This document shows positions 9,629 to 19,401 of a stretch of 64,000 nucleotides of DNA, in pieces (positions within the stretch are counted from its first letter, which is position 1; each line of letters begins with the position of its first letter). Both the position numbers and the translations under genes were made by a program. The stretch comes from Pelotomaculum schinkii (lineage in GTDB: Bacteria; Bacillota; Desulfotomaculia; Desulfotomaculales; Pelotomaculaceae). Location of the stretch: contig NZ_QFGA01000002.1 of NCBI RefSeq assembly GCF_004369205.1, positions 930,001 to 994,000 on the forward strand, given 5' to 3'. The notes under the pieces were generated by a model that was not told where the DNA came from, made no database searches, and saw only the letters and a list, made by a program, of their open reading frames with translations.

Positions 9629-9745
9629 TTAAATTATTGGACCAAGAAATCTTTTAATTCTGATCAGCAAGGTGATAAGGAAAACTATAGTTGAAAAAAA
9701 GGTACCAAAAGCCCTAACCTGTTCTGCAGTGAATGCCTCAGCCAT
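9629..9745 (-). CDS. Small single-pass membrane protein (38 residues), unannotated type
   Basis: A short ORF from ATG 9745 to TAA 9629, preceded by GGAGGGGTCTAT, a strong ribosome binding site. The peptide starts MAEAFTAEQVRAFG, then has one hydrophobic helix (TFFSTIVFLITLLI) and a basic tail RIKRFLGPII. It lies 126 bases downstream of the large activase gene on the same strand. The good SD and clear amphipathic-then-membrane layout support real translation. I do not recognise a family. Confidence 0.55.
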   Translation of the reverse strand: MAEAFTAEQVRAFGTFFSTIVFLITLLIRIKRFLGPII

Positions 9746-9870
9746 ATAGACCCCTCCGTAACAGCAAATTATATGATTAGCATATGCTTCCAACCGGAGA
9801 AGGTTCCTGTTAAGGAGTCCTCAGTGCTTCACCTATATTGAAAAATCCCGCAATGGATTATGTAACCTTA

Positions 9871-12800
9871 TTAATCTTGCATAAGCAAGTTATCACCAGG
9901 TAATTGGTATACAGATGTCCTGGGCAGGCTAAGGGCAGGGTAAGACTCGCCTGCGGCCTTCATATTTTTAAATGCAACTGACAGCATCAGTTTAAGGCGA
10001 TTTAATTGATTCACTTCGCTGGCGCCGGGATCATAGTCCAAGGCGGTTATATTAGCTTGCGGGAAATTCCTCTTTAGTTCCTTAATCATCCCTTTGCCGG
10101 TAACATGGTTGGGAAGACAGCCAAAAGGCTGCACACACACGATGTTGGAAACCCCGCTTTTAATCAGATCAATCATCTCCGCTGTCAAAAACCATCCCTC
10201 ACCGCAATGGTGTCCCAGCGACATGATTTTGCTCGCCAGGGAGGCCTTATGGTAGATGGAACTCGGAGTATTAAACCTGTGACTTTTAGCCAACAGCGAA
10301 TTCATTACCTTGCGACTGTTTTCCAGATAATGAATAAAGAACTTCCCGAGGAACAAATGGCTGGTTTTCCCGGTTAGATACTGATATTTGTAAATTAAAT
10401 CATAAGCGCAATAAAGGAAGAAATCGAGCAAGTCCGGCAAAAGCACTTCTGCCCCTTCATTTTCTAAGATCCTCACAATATTGTTATTGGCGGCAGGATG
10501 ATATTTGACCAGTATTTCCCCCACCACACCCACCCGTGGTTTTCGCGCCGGTGTTATTTCGAGCTGGTCAAACTCTTCAACAATTCCACGCAAGTTGTCT
10601 TTATAATCCTGTTTGTTGCCAGTGATAATTTGCGCTTTACAGCGCTTAACCCATTTTTCATAGAGCAAGTCGGCCGCACCTGAAACTCTTTCATACGGCC
10701 TGACCCGGTGCAATACCCGCATCAGTAAATCACCATAAACAACCGCTTTAATCGCTTTTTTGATGAGGCCGACAGTAATTTTAAAGCCGGGATTTTTTTC
10801 TGTGCCATAAAGGTTGGCCGATAACACCGGTATGTTTTCAAACCCGGCCTCATTTAAGGCTTTTCTTAAGAGACCAATGTAGTTGGTTGCGCGACACCCG
10901 CCACCGGTCTGACTGATAACTACCGAGGTATGGTTAAGGTCATATTTGCCTGACTGCAGGGCCTCCAGCAGTTGTCCAATTACGATGATGGCGGGATAGC
11001 ACGCGTCGTTGTTAACATATTTGACCCCTTCATCCACCGCGTGCTTTTCTACTGTGGGCAGTAATTCGATATTATAGCCATCTGTTTTAAATACTTCTTG
11101 CAGAAATTCAAAATGCATAGGAGACATCTGAGGGCACAGTATTGTATGGTTGTTCTTCATTTCTTTAGTAAACACAATTCTCTTCGGAGAGCAAGGAGGC
11201 TCCTCTTTTGCCACCCCATTTTTTCCATTATCACCCATTACTGCCATAAGGGAGCGGAGTCTGATTTTTGCAGCTCCGAGATTGGTACCCTCATCTATTT
11301 TCAGGATGGTATAAATCTTGCCCTTGGAGCTAAGGATCTCCTGTACCTGGTCGCTGGTGATGGCGTCCAGGCCACAGCCAAAGGAATTAAGCTGCACCAG
11401 TTCCAGATGGGCTTGGGTGGTTACGAAGCTGGCCGCCGCGTACAGCCGCGAATGATACATCCACTGGTCAACTACCCTGATCGGCCTTTCGACTTTTCCC
11501 AGGTGGGCAACCGAGTCTTCCGTAAGGACGGCCATTCCAAGGGAATTAATAATCTCGGGCAGCCCGTGGTTAATTTCCGGGTCCAGGTGATAAGGCCGGC
11601 CGGCCAGCACAATTCCTTTTTTCCCCGTTTCCGCAAGATAAGCCAGTACTTCCTCTCCTTTTTGTCTAATATCTTCTTTGAAGCGCCGGTCTTCCCGCCA
11701 GGCGCTGTCGACGGCGCTAACAATTTCCTTTTTGGGAATTCCCCAAGCGCTGAACTCCTGATACAGCCGCACGGCAAGCTGCTTCTTATTGTCGTAGGGG
11801 AGGAATGGGTTAATCAATTGCACATCATGCTCCCGGAGCATATCCATGTTGTTTTTAATTACGTCGGGATAGGAAATGACCATGGGACAATTAAAATGGT
11901 GGTTAGCCTCTTTTTGTTCCAGACGCTCATGAATAATTGAGGGATAAAAAATATACTTGACTCCTTGTTTGATCAGGGAAGCAATATGCCCGTGCACCAG
12001 TTTGGCGGGGAAACAGGCCGTATCGGAAGGGATGGTCTCACTGCCCAGTTCATAAACAGCCCTTGATGAACGAGGGGAAAGCGCCACCCTGAAACCCAAA
12101 CCGGTGAAAAAGGTAAACCAAAAAGGATAATTTTCATACATGTTAAGGACCATAGGGATGCCGATGGTACCCCTCCCGGCCTCTTTTTCCGGCAAAGGTT
12201 CATAGCTGAGGAGGCGTTTATATTTATACTCATACAGATTAGGGAGAGAATCATGGTTATTGTCTTTCCCTGTGGTTTTTTCACAGCGGTTGCCGGATAC
12301 AAATCTGCTGCCGTCCTGAAACTTATTGATGGTGAGCAAACAATTGTTGCCGCACCCGCCACAGCGGTTTAATTTGGTCGCAATGGAAAACTGGTTTAAC
12401 TGGTCTTTTGACAGAAGGGAACTATGTCGCCCTTTTTGCCTGCGATTACGGGCTATGAGTGCTGCTCCGAAAGCCCCCATCAGGGGAGCGATATCCGGTC
12501 TAACCACATCTTTTCCAGTGATGATCTCCAAGCTTCTCAGCACGGCATCGTTTTGGAAGGTCCCGCCCTGAACCACAATTCTTTCACCCAGTTCCCCCGG
12601 GTTTCTCATCTTGATAACCTTGAACAAGGCATTTTTGATCACCGAGTAAGAAAGCCCGGCTGAGATATCTCCTATTGTGGCGCCTTCCTTCTGTGCCTGT
12701 TTCACCATAGAGTTCATGAAGACGGTACACCGGGAACCTAAATCTACCGGAGCAGCCGCGGTCAAGGCCAGCCCGGCAAAATCCTGTACCGGAATATTCA

Positions 12801-14178
12801 ATGAATGAGCAAAACTCTCAATAAAGGAACCACACCCGGAAGAGCAGGCCTCATTCAGCATTATATTCTCAATGCTTCCATCCTTAATCTTGAGGCACTT
12901 CATGTCCTGGCCGCCGATATCCAATATTAAATCTACTGCGGGATCAAAAAACTGCGCGGCCGTATAGTGCGCCACTGTTTCCACTTCCCCCACATCAACA
13001 TGCAGGGCGGCTTTTAAGAGCCCTTCACCATACCCTGTTACAGCCACATTGGCGATTTTTGCTGCGGCAGGCATACGGCTGTATAGCTCTTTCAATATAT
13101 TTACGGCCGAATTCAAGGAACTGCCGGTATTATTATGATAGGAAGAATACAGGAGGCATCCGTTTTCATCTATCAGAGCTGCCTTGGTAGTGGTTGAACC
13201 GGCGTCAATGCCCAAATAGCATTCTCCGGCAAAAGACTCCAAAGCTCTTTTATTTGTTTGATGAGCGTCATGTCTCTTCCGGAAATTATTAAGATCACCT
13301 GCATCCTTAAATAGCGGCTGCAGCCGGGAAACCTCGTGAAAGCCGGTTATATCCAAATCTTTTAACCGGTTAATTAAGCCGGGTAAATCAATTGCATTTT
13401 CGGAGCCGGATGCTAAAGCGGCGCCTATAGCGACAAAGAACTGACCCTGTTCAGGAAATATTGCCTGATTATCATTAAGTTTCAGGGTAGCTTTAAACCT
13501 TTGCCTTAGTTCAGACAGGAACGATAGTGGTCCACCCAGAAAGGCGACATTGCCCTGAATCGATTTTCCGCAGGCCAAGCCGCTGATAGTCTGGTTGACA
13601 ACCGCTTGAAACACAGAAGCCGCGATATCTTCCTTCCGCGCGCCCTCATTTAAAAGTACCTGGATATCGGTTTTAGCAAAAACCCCACAGCGAGCTGCCA
13701 CGGGATATATGGTGGAATACTGTTTGGCCAGTTCGTTTAAGCCGTGGGCGTCTGTCCCCAGCAGGGCAGCCATTTGATCTATAAAGGCCCCGGTTCCGCC
13801 GGCGCAGATCCCGTTCATCCTTTGGTCCAGTCCGCCCTGGAAAAAAGTTATCTTGGCGTCTTCTCCTCCCAGTTCGATAGCTACGTCGGTTTGGGGAATT
13901 AATTTATCCACGGTGTTGTTACAGGCAATTACTTCCTGGATATGTTTGATTCCCAACCAGGAGGAGAGCGCGAGCCCTGCTGAACCGGTTACCATAACCG
14001 TAAGCGGCCTGCTGCCTACCTGCTCAAATGCATTGATTATGAGTTCAGCAGTGAACCTTTTTGTTTCCGCATAATGCCGCCGGTAGTTTTTGTAAATTAT
14101 GGTTCCTTTGTCATCCAGAATGACTAACTTGACCGTAGTTGATCCCACGTCCAAGCCCATACGCAGTATATCCTTCAC
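9871..14178 (-). CDS. 2-hydroxyacyl-CoA dehydratase activase-related protein with two BcrAD/BadFG ATPase domains
   Basis: 1435 residues, the normal length for this fused family. Two ASKHA-type ATPase domains stand in tandem: [18 protein letters not shown] near residue 8 and [20 protein letters not shown] near 320, each followed by the Cys-containing CAGGTGAF / CSSGCGSF loops that can hold a [4Fe-4S] cluster. Then comes CGGCGNNC, a DUF2229 region, and a C-terminal half related to HgdB-type dehydratase subunits. In characterised relatives, ATP hydrolysis drives a low-potential electron into a dehydratase or reductase. GTG start at 14178 is chosen from AGGAGGGAACGGG just upstream. No partner dehydratase is adjacent, so it is a stand-alone form of unknown target. 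Confidence 0.88.
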   Translation of the reverse strand: MKDILRMGLDVGSTTVKLVILDDKGTIIYKNYRRHYAETKRFTAELIINAFEQVGSRPLTVMVTGSAGLALSSWLGIKHIQEVIACNNTVDKLIPQTDVAIELGGEDAKITFFQGGLDQRMNGICAGGTGAFIDQMAALLGTDAHGLNELAKQYSTIYPVAARCGVFAKTDIQVLLNEGARKEDIAASVFQAVVNQTISGLACGKSIQGNVAFLGGPLSFLSELRQRFKATLKLNDNQAIFPEQGQFFVAIGAALASGSENAIDLPGLINRLKDLDITGFHEVSRLQPLFKDAGDLNNFRKRHDAHQTNKRALESFAGECYLGIDAGSTTTKAALIDENGCLLYSSYHNNTGSSLNSAVNILKELYSRMPAAAKIANVAVTGYGEGLLKAALHVDVGEVETVAHYTAAQFFDPAVDLILDIGGQDMKCLKIKDGSIENIMLNEACSSGCGSFIESFAHSLNIPVQDFAGLALTAAAPVDLGSRCTVFMNSMVKQAQKEGATIGDISAGLSYSVIKNALFKVIKMRNPGELGERIVVQGGTFQNDAVLRSLEIITGKDVVRPDIAPLMGAFGAALIARNRRQKGRHSSLLSKDQLNQFSIATKLNRCGGCGNNCLLTINKFQDGSRFVSGNRCEKTTGKDNNHDSLPNLYEYKYKRLLSYEPLPEKEAGRGTIGIPMVLNMYENYPFWFTFFTGLGFRVALSPRSSRAVYELGSETIPSDTACFPAKLVHGHIASLIKQGVKYIFYPSIIHERLEQKEANHHFNCPMVISYPDVIKNNMDMLREHDVQLINPFLPYDNKKQLAVRLYQEFSAWGIPKKEIVSAVDSAWREDRRFKEDIRQKGEEVLAYLAETGKKGIVLAGRPYHLDPEINHGLPEIINSLGMAVLTEDSVAHLGKVERPIRVVDQWMYHSRLYAAASFVTTQAHLELVQLNSFGCGLDAITSDQVQEILSSKGKIYTILKIDEGTNLGAAKIRLRSLMAVMGDNGKNGVAKEEPPCSPKRIVFTKEMKNNHTILCPQMSPMHFEFLQEVFKTDGYNIELLPTVEKHAVDEGVKYVNNDACYPAIIVIGQLLEALQSGKYDLNHTSVVISQTGGGCRATNYIGLLRKALNEAGFENIPVLSANLYGTEKNPGFKITVGLIKKAIKAVVYGDLLMRVLHRVRPYERVSGAADLLYEKWVKRCKAQIITGNKQDYKDNLRGIVEEFDQLEITPARKPRVGVVGEILVKYHPAANNNIVRILENEGAEVLLPDLLDFFLYCAYDLIYKYQYLTGKTSHLFLGKFFIHYLENSRKVMNSLLAKSHRFNTPSSIYHKASLASKIMSLGHHCGEGWFLTAEMIDLIKSGVSNIVCVQPFGCLPNHVTGKGMIKELKRNFPQANITALDYDPGASEVNQLNRLKLMLSVAFKNMKAAGESYPALSLPRTSVYQLPGDNLLMQD

Positions 14179-14236
14179 CCCGTTCCCTCCTAATCCAAGC
14201 CATGTTTATAACATTGTTTGAAACGGTAGTAACTTT

Positions 14237-14265
14237 AGGATAAATTTGAAACAAATTATTGTCAA
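14237..14265 (-). promoter_or_regulatory. Sigma-A type promoter for the activase-like gene
   Basis: TTGACA (14265-14260) and TATCCT (14242-14237) on the minus strand, 17-bp spacer, about 60 bases before the GTG start at 14178. Confidence 0.6.
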
Positions 14266-14471
14266 CGGTTTAGTGGATTTATGTAATCAAGAGATATGAC
14301 AAATGCACACCGAAATGTTTCTGGAAAATGTTGGTGGAACTTAACGAGACACCCGAAATCATATTTATTTTTCGTGAAGACTTCACTATCTGTTCACACC
14401 ATGTTCACAATAGCCGCCTATAATTCTAACCATAGACCAACAAAAAATTATCGAAGGGAGTTTTAGAAAAG

Positions 14472-14531
14472 ATGAAAAAACAAACGTTAAAATTCTTCAG
14501 GACCATTCTATTAGGCGGATTAGTTTACTGA
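14472..14531 (+). pseudogene. Truncated leader-like ORF (19 residues)
   Basis: GAAGGGAG precedes ATG 14472, giving MKKQTLKFFRTILLGGLVY and then a stop. It looks like the first membrane helix of a larger membrane protein, and the text after the stop carries no continuation in any frame. Probably a gene remnant, or a very small peptide gene. TATAAT-like text about 50 bases upstream could be its promoter. Confidence 0.35.
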
Positions 14532-14567
14532 TATTCTAACCAGAACACCTGTTTGGTGTCAATGGAG

Positions 14568-14807
14568 TTATTCCATTTTCCACGCACGATCACAATCCGT
14601 ACATCGCAGCATCCCTCTATTAAAAAGGCTTACGAAAGCAAACAAAAGAAATAGCGCCGTACCTATCCATAGAAATTTCAGGTACAGATAACCCACCAAG
14701 AAAAACAGTCCTGCAATGATCAGCAGTGTGCATATTACGTTAAATTTACTCATTTGCCGGACATTTTTTGAACCACAACCCGGACAGGTATACTTATTTT
14801 CCCCCAT
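14568..14807 (-). CDS. Small membrane protein flanked by two CxxC zinc-ribbon halves
   Basis: 79 residues from ATG 14807, chosen because GGGGTGG lies 9 bases upstream; a TTG 51 bases earlier would lengthen it without a binding site. The peptide starts MGENKYTCPGCGSKNVRQ, has two hydrophobic helices (about residues 22-60) and ends MLRCTDCDRAWKME. The two CxxC pairs would lie on the same side of the membrane and could together bind one zinc. No named family is recognised. Possibly single-gene; its role is unknown. Confidence 0.65.
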   Translation of the reverse strand: MGENKYTCPGCGSKNVRQMSKFNVICTLLIIAGLFFLVGYLYLKFLWIGTALFLLFAFVSLFNRGMLRCTDCDRAWKME

Positions 14808-14941
14808 GTAACTATACCACCCCATTTTTGTCTTGATTATATAAAAAAAGCCTCTCAAGCGCTATGCACAAACTAAAATATAAAAAGACAAAAAGCGAAT
14901 AATGGAAGAAGCAAAGTTGTGGAAGGAGTACTGGCTCATAT

Positions 14942-15082
14942 AAGAAACCGAATGTGCTGTTCGGAACCATTGCCGCCGCTTTCGCCGGAGCGATAACCAT
15001 GCTTGCAAACATTATCCAGTGGGGGGCTATTTTCGGCATGGGGTCCGGCGAATCAAAACCCCCCTATCAGCAAGAGGGTTAA
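14942..15082 (+). CDS. Possible small membrane protein with unclear start
   Basis: Open frame KKPNVLFGTIAAAFAGAITM continuing with a second hydrophobic stretch and ending in a Gly/Ser/Pro tail at TAA 15082. A good ribosome binding site (GGAAGGAG) lies at about 14920, but no ATG/GTG/TTG follows at the right distance; the first GTG is at 14954. The start codon may have been lost or be non-standard. Hydrophobicity pattern is like small holin- or transporter-subunit-like proteins, but I cannot assign it. Confidence 0.35.
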   Translation, partial: KKPNVLFGTIAAAFAGAITMLANIIQWGAIFGMGSGESKPPYQQEG

Positions 15083-15114
15083 GTGGTTGGGCAAAATGAA
15101 GATATAAACGCGAG

Positions 15115-15147
15115 TCCGGGACAACCTCTTATTCTGGTTGTCCCGGA
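15115..15147. repeat. Perfect 12-bp inverted repeat (hairpin)
   Basis: TCCGGGACAACC / GGTTGTCCCGGA around a 9-base loop, about 110 bases past the TSUP permease stop on the minus strand and 33 bases past the small + ORF. No T run on either side, so it is more an RNA-stabilising or weak termination hairpin than a canonical terminator. Confidence 0.6.
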
Positions 15148-15257
15148 TCATAATATCCAGCAACAAAATTTTCCTTGTTATTTACTGATTACTTCAGAAA
15201 TCGGCCATGCTATTCTATCGCCTCGAATTTTTTATTACCTGTCTTGACCAATGGGGT

Positions 15258-16175
15258 TTACCTGGGATTTAAAGTTCCAGCACCAGCTATTTCTACTGTT
15301 TTCTCTTCAGATTCCTTATTTTTAAATGCCGAACGCAGCATGCTGACAGCGGTGTAAAGAATTACACACACTACAAGCCATTTTAAAATTTCAAGCGGCA
15401 TCTCTTTAACGATATACGCTGCAATCAAAACACCAACCGTACCGGCAATAGTGATGGTTATAGAGGCCTTGATGTCATAAGCAGCTTCCTTGATAAACTT
15501 GACGCCGGCTGCCGGCATCAAAAACGCGCAGGACGCCATCATAATTGGGAAGGCAACTTTCGGGCTCATGCCTAAAGCGTAAACAAGCGCCATGCAAGGA
15601 GCGTACAGGCCGATACCGATGGTCATCAGCGCGCCTAAAATAAGGTTGGCGACTACGCCGATAATCAGCTTTGTACCTTCAAGAGCGATCGCCTCGCCGC
15701 CAACCGGCATCCACTTCAAAAGACCTGCTATAAACACAAAATCAACAACCAGCAAAGCAATGCCCATACCCATCTGAATTTTTTTCTCAGGTAAATGTGC
15801 TACTATACCGGCGCCAACGACAGCACCGATAACGGAGGCGGCCACCATAGCAATCAAAGTTACGATACCTACTTTAATAACGGTAATAAAGATTAATGCT
15901 TCCACAATTACGCAAATCGTCATGCTGACATTCAAGGTGCCGGGGATGAGACGATCAGGAACCAATTTAAAAAATCTAAATAACGCTGTAGAAGTCGCAA
16001 AACTGCCGATGCCGAGGGTATCAAAAAAATTGCAGATAAAACCTGTTCCGGATAACTTTGCCAGGCTGGCTTCTGAAAATTTGTCTTTGTTCTTGACGGC
16101 ATTTGAGAAAAAAACATATGAAAACCATACGGCTACAAGCCCGAGAGCGCCCTGAACAGCGTTAATTATACTCAT
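15258..16175 (-). CDS. TSUP (TauE/SafE) family permease, last gene of the prd operon
   Basis: 305 residues with about eight membrane segments, organised as two repeats typical of TSUP (sulfite exporter TauE/SafE) permeases, e.g. GTGFICNFFDTLGIGSFATS in the first half. Family members export sulfite, sulfoacetate or other small organic anions. AAGGAGGAATAAAG precedes the ATG. It lies 38 bases behind prdF on the same strand with no terminator between, so it is probably co-transcribed with the proline reductase genes. A role in exporting 5-aminovalerate or another product of proline fermentation is a guess from position only. Confidence 0.85.
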   Translation of the reverse strand: MSIINAVQGALGLVAVWFSYVFFSNAVKNKDKFSEASLAKLSGTGFICNFFDTLGIGSFATSTALFRFFKLVPDRLIPGTLNVSMTICVIVEALIFITVIKVGIVTLIAMVAASVIGAVVGAGIVAHLPEKKIQMGMGIALLVVDFVFIAGLLKWMPVGGEAIALEGTKLIIGVVANLILGALMTIGIGLYAPCMALVYALGMSPKVAFPIMMASCAFLMPAAGVKFIKEAAYDIKASITITIAGTVGVLIAAYIVKEMPLEILKWLVVCVILYTAVSMLRSAFKNKESEEKTVEIAGAGTLNPR

Positions 16176-16213
16176 CTTTATTCCTCCTTGTATAATGGCA
16201 GCTAATGTTTTAA

Positions 16214-17221
16214 TTAACCAACCATAAACCCATATTTCACCGGATCATTGGGGTCAATTACATATTCATTAAACCCGGTAATGTACGCGCTGCCTGTAAT
16301 CTCCGGTATAACTGCTGAAAATTCGCCTACCCTGGTTGCTTCGACCAGTCTGCCTCTGAAAATGGTGCCAATAATGCTCTCATAGACAAACTCCTGGTTA
16401 AGAGATAATTTCCCTTTGGCATAAAGCGTAGCCATCTTAGCGCTGGTGCCGGTACCGCAAGGTGAACGGTCCAACTGGCCGTCACCGAAGACAACGGTGT
16501 TTTTGAAGTTTGCCTCAGGATGGGTTGGCTCATCAAAAATTTCGACCAGATCAATGGTCCTGATATGCTCCAATTCCGGATGCTGTACTTTAATCTGTTC
16601 GTTCGCCGCCTTTTTAATTGCCATCCCAACTTTTATAAGTTGGTTAGTATTGGAGGTTGCAACTTTCAGGGATAAGTCTTTGGCATTCACGATGGCGAAG
16701 AAACTGCCGCCAAAGGCTATATCCAGCATAACCCTACCAATTCCAGGGACATCTAATTTGATATCGGATTTATACAGAAATGCCGGGACATTACGGATTG
16801 TTACCGACTGAACCGTTTTTTCCTTGACATTCGCCCACGCCTCAATCAAACCGGCCGGAGCCTCAAATTTCACGTGGGTTACAGGTTCAACCGCCGTAAC
16901 CATACCGGTCTCTATTGCTACGGTAACAGCTCCAATTGAACCATGCCCGCACATGTTTAGATATCCGCCGCCATCCATAAACACGATGCCAAAATCCGCA
17001 TCCTCTTTAACGGGGCTGGTCATAATCGACCCGAACATATCCCTGTGCCCGCGCGGCTCATGCATCAGCGCGGTACGGACATAGTCAAAATTCTCTTCCA
17101 GATAAGCCTTTTTTGCAGCCATATTCTTACCTGGAATATTAGGAAAGCCACCAACAACAACCCGTGTAGGTTCACCCATGGTATGTGAATCAACGGCCAG
17201 AATTGAACGCGTAAATCTCAT
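16214..17221 (-). CDS. prdF: Proline racemase
   Basis: 335 residues. Converts L-proline to D-proline in the cytoplasm, the substrate form needed by proline reductase. Both catalytic cysteines are visible: Cys91 in NMCGHGSIG and Cys255 in DRSPCGTGTS, which act as the paired acid/base of a cofactor-independent two-base mechanism. The CGHG context and not a Ser/Thr favours a true proline/hydroxyproline racemase over dehydratase relatives, and the position inside the prd operon favours proline. GGAGGGGGTCGTC precedes the ATG; the gene overlaps prdE by 4 bases (ATGA), indicating translational coupling. Confidence 0.95.
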   Translation of the reverse strand: MRFTRSILAVDSHTMGEPTRVVVGGFPNIPGKNMAAKKAYLEENFDYVRTALMHEPRGHRDMFGSIMTSPVKEDADFGIVFMDGGGYLNMCGHGSIGAVTVAIETGMVTAVEPVTHVKFEAPAGLIEAWANVKEKTVQSVTIRNVPAFLYKSDIKLDVPGIGRVMLDIAFGGSFFAIVNAKDLSLKVATSNTNQLIKVGMAIKKAANEQIKVQHPELEHIRTIDLVEIFDEPTHPEANFKNTVVFGDGQLDRSPCGTGTSAKMATLYAKGKLSLNQEFVYESIIGTIFRGRLVEATRVGEFSAVIPEITGSAYITGFNEYVIDPNDPVKYGFMVG

Positions 17222-17691
17222 GACGACCCCCTCCGTTTTAGAGAAATCCGTTTTTTAAGTGTCTTTAATGCTTTTATCACGTCGGCAGCATTGACTGCGT
17301 TCTGTTCAACAATTTCAGTTTCCATCCCCTGACCGGATTTATCCAAATCGATTACATCTTTCATATATTCATTTTCCAGTACCATACCGTTCGCGGTAAA
17401 AGTAAGACCAACTGCCGGAATCCTTCTTTCCCCAAGCTCTTCCATGTGTGCGGCAAAATCGATATGCTGATTGCCAAATCCCTCGGCATAAATCAATACC
17501 CCATCCACACCGAGCGCCTCAGCCAGCATGCCAAGCCGGCCGGCAACATAAAATTTTTGGCTGTTATCCTGGGGGCTTCCTACTACCGCCACACCCACGA
17601 GATCAAACTCAGGATCGTCCCGTATCATTTCCACCAGCGGATCACGGAAATGATGCAGGGTTGTTTCCTTGGTTGATGGACCTACACCCAT
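17218..17691 (-). CDS. prdE: Proline reductase-associated protein PrdE (matches the C-terminal part of PrdA)
   Basis: 157 residues aligning with the part of PrdA that follows its processing cysteine: here MGVGPSTKETTLHHFRDPLV, in PrdA CIGPASKENTRHYFREPLV. The shared VGSPQ..., EALGV and EGFGN.HIDFA.H motifs are easy to see. PrdE begins exactly where PrdA would be cut, with Met in place of Cys. AGGAGTTGAAAGC precedes the ATG; prdD ends 11 bases earlier. PrdD/PrdE pairs occur in clostridial prd operons with undefined biochemical roles; a non-pyruvoyl accessory or scaffold for the reductase is an inference. Confidence 0.9.
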   Translation of the reverse strand: MGVGPSTKETTLHHFRDPLVEMIRDDPEFDLVGVAVVGSPQDNSQKFYVAGRLGMLAEALGVDGVLIYAEGFGNQHIDFAAHMEELGERRIPAVGLTFTANGMVLENEYMKDVIDLDKSGQGMETEIVEQNAVNAADVIKALKTLKKRISLKRRGSS

Positions 17692-17702
17692 GCTTTCAAC
17701 TC

Positions 17703-18569
17703 CTAGGTCATGGAATGAATTGCGCCGTCTTTCACCTCATTTGGCGACAAAACAACCGGCATATTGCCCAAGTCGATAATCGATTTAGCCCCTCGTACTC
17801 CGCCCGGTTCAGCCGGCAGCAGCAATTTTTCATGCATGGCGCCCTGGCCGCCCACTTCTTTTACGATCAGAATACGTGGTTTACCAGGCCTTCTAACGTC
17901 CCGGAAAGTGTCAACCCGCGCAGCCTGCCGTGCTGATAGTTTAGACAACAATCTGCGAATATCTTCGAGAATAAAATCACAAACTTGGTGTGCAGCAAGC
18001 GGACCCCTGCGCTCCATCCCAGTACCCGCTTCAAGAACAACATCAATACGAAGAATGATATCCCGGGCACCTGGTGTGCCCGGCATACCAAACTTTACCT
18101 TTTCAGCCAGTATCCCGTGGGACGACCCGAATTCAGATATCTGTTTGCCCTGTTCGTCCGTACCGGTTAAAACGACTACGACTCCGCTTAAACAGTTGGT
18201 TATTCCTTCACCGAGCGTACCTTTGACCTTGGCCGCAACCGGCAGTATGTCCATCATGGAGTGTGTTGGAACATTTCGCTGGTGTGGCTCAATCAGATCC
18301 ATGGCAACTTTTTTGACCAGCGGACTAACCGACAAAGCTTTTTCGGCCAGCGCCATATCAACGGTCAATGTAGTACCATTAATTTCCGTCCGTTCTCCAA
18401 GGATAATTTTGTTAATGCAAAACTCCCGGATTTCCAACGTTCGAAGCTCCTGCTCCTCCGTAATTGACGGCGCCGCTTGCTTAATAGCCCGAACTTGTGT
18501 GGCTTTCAGAAATTTTTCCGGGGCCTCTATCACGACCCCTTTGGCCTGGGACACGGCCAGTTTAAACAA
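17703..18569 (-). CDS. prdD: Proline reductase-associated protein PrdD (matches the central part of PrdA)
   Basis: 288 residues from a TTG at 18569, chosen because AAAGGGGGG lies 7 bases upstream; an ATG at 18590 would add seven residues but has no binding site. The sequence parallels PrdA between its variable N-terminal domain and the processing site: EFGSSHGILAEKVKFGMPG versus PrdA EFGSCEGYLDEKIRYGRPG, GMERRGP, and the end NEVKDGAIHSMT versus PrdA NEVRDGGIHALTC. It stops right before the cysteine that PrdA converts to a pyruvoyl group, so it cannot make one. Followed after 11 bases by prdE. Function not established. Confidence 0.9.
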   Translation of the reverse strand: MFKLAVSQAKGVVIEAPEKFLKATQVRAIKQAAPSITEEQELRTLEIREFCINKIILGERTEINGTTLTVDMALAEKALSVSPLVKKVAMDLIEPHQRNVPTHSMMDILPVAAKVKGTLGEGITNCLSGVVVVLTGTDEQGKQISEFGSSHGILAEKVKFGMPGTPGARDIILRIDVVLEAGTGMERRGPLAAHQVCDFILEDIRRLLSKLSARQAARVDTFRDVRRPGKPRILIVKEVGGQGAMHEKLLLPAEPGGVRGAKSIIDLGNMPVVLSPNEVKDGAIHSMT

Positions 18570-18653
18570 AAAGTTCACCCCCCTTTCCATTAATATTTGA
18601 AATTATCACTGCTTCAAAGCCTAAGGCTGCGGGCAGCACCTTCGCGTTACAGA

Positions 18654-19379
18654 TTACACTTTTGCCCTGTATTCATAAGGCAGCGGTACGACTTTACCAA
18701 ATGAATCGATTTCTTCCAATGCTTTCAAGGCGTCTTTCAACACGCCCGTTTGCATAGCAATATTGTGGGGTTCGCCGACATTGGCGCCCATCGGCACCAG
18801 CGGAGCGGCAACCCGGGGCGATCCTTGCTGTTTGGCAACCGGAGGGAGTGCAGCAATGATGATGGTTGGAATTCCTGCAGCCTCAATCGCTCTCTGCACA
18901 ATCACGGCAGAGCGGTGGCAGGTGCCTCACCCGGCGGTTAAAATAGCCATGTCGACGCCGTCCTCTTTCAGAATCCTGGTGATGTTCGGACCAGTTTCCT
19001 CTTCAAATTTTTTAACATTCCCGCCACCGCCCATAAAACCGATAAACCTTGGCGCAATTTGACCAATAAATCCTTCCTGGGCGAGTTCACGCAGACGGTC
19101 AATGGGAAACATGGAATTAATGTCTTTATTCACATCGCTGTTATCGTAGCCGCCATGGGTAACCATCAACTGCTCGGCAGCGGTATCGCTGGGTATTTCC
19201 CGAAAGCTAAAGTCGCCGGCCAGGTTGAAGGGTGTTTGTGTCTTTAAATGCACGCCGCCGGCAGTCAAAAATGCAATCACACTGTCCTTAACCGGTTTGG
19301 TAACCGGGGTAAATACCGCAGGCGGTGTAATCGGAACATAAATCTCTGATTGCAGGCCCTCTACAACCGTGAGTTTCAT
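18654..19379 (-). CDS. prdB: D-proline reductase selenoprotein subunit PrdB (in-frame UGA)
   Basis: 241 residues when the UGA at 18929-18927 is read as selenocysteine (residue 151); plain ORF calling breaks the gene here. Before it the frame reads KEDGVDMAILTAG, after it GTCHRSAVIVQRAIEAAG, giving the U-G-T-C redox motif of glycine/proline reductase B subunits. Together with pyruvoyl-PrdA it cleaves the C-alpha-N bond of D-proline, producing 5-aminovalerate in Stickland fermentation. AAGGAGGTAATTTT precedes ATG 19379. A hairpin just downstream of the UGA (see separate entry) fits a bacterial SECIS. No other stop interrupts the frame, and the C-terminal half matches the family, so this is recoding and not decay. 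Confidence 0.95.
18886..18929 (-). promoter_or_regulatory. UGA selenocysteine codon with downstream SECIS-like hairpin
   Basis: UGA at 18929-18927. Fourteen bases later a stem CTCTGC (18912-18907) / GCAGAG (18897-18892) closes a 9-base loop CGTGATTGT, extendable by an outer CG/CG pair after a bulge. The distance from UGA to loop (20 bases) is in the range used by bacterial SECIS elements bound by SelB. Confidence 0.75.
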
Positions 19380-19401
19380 AAAATTACCTCCTTCAATCGG
19401 G

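Noticed and set aside
11098-11940. 280-codon open frame on the plus strand
   Set aside because: Antisense to the activase-like gene, no SD, no recognisable motif.
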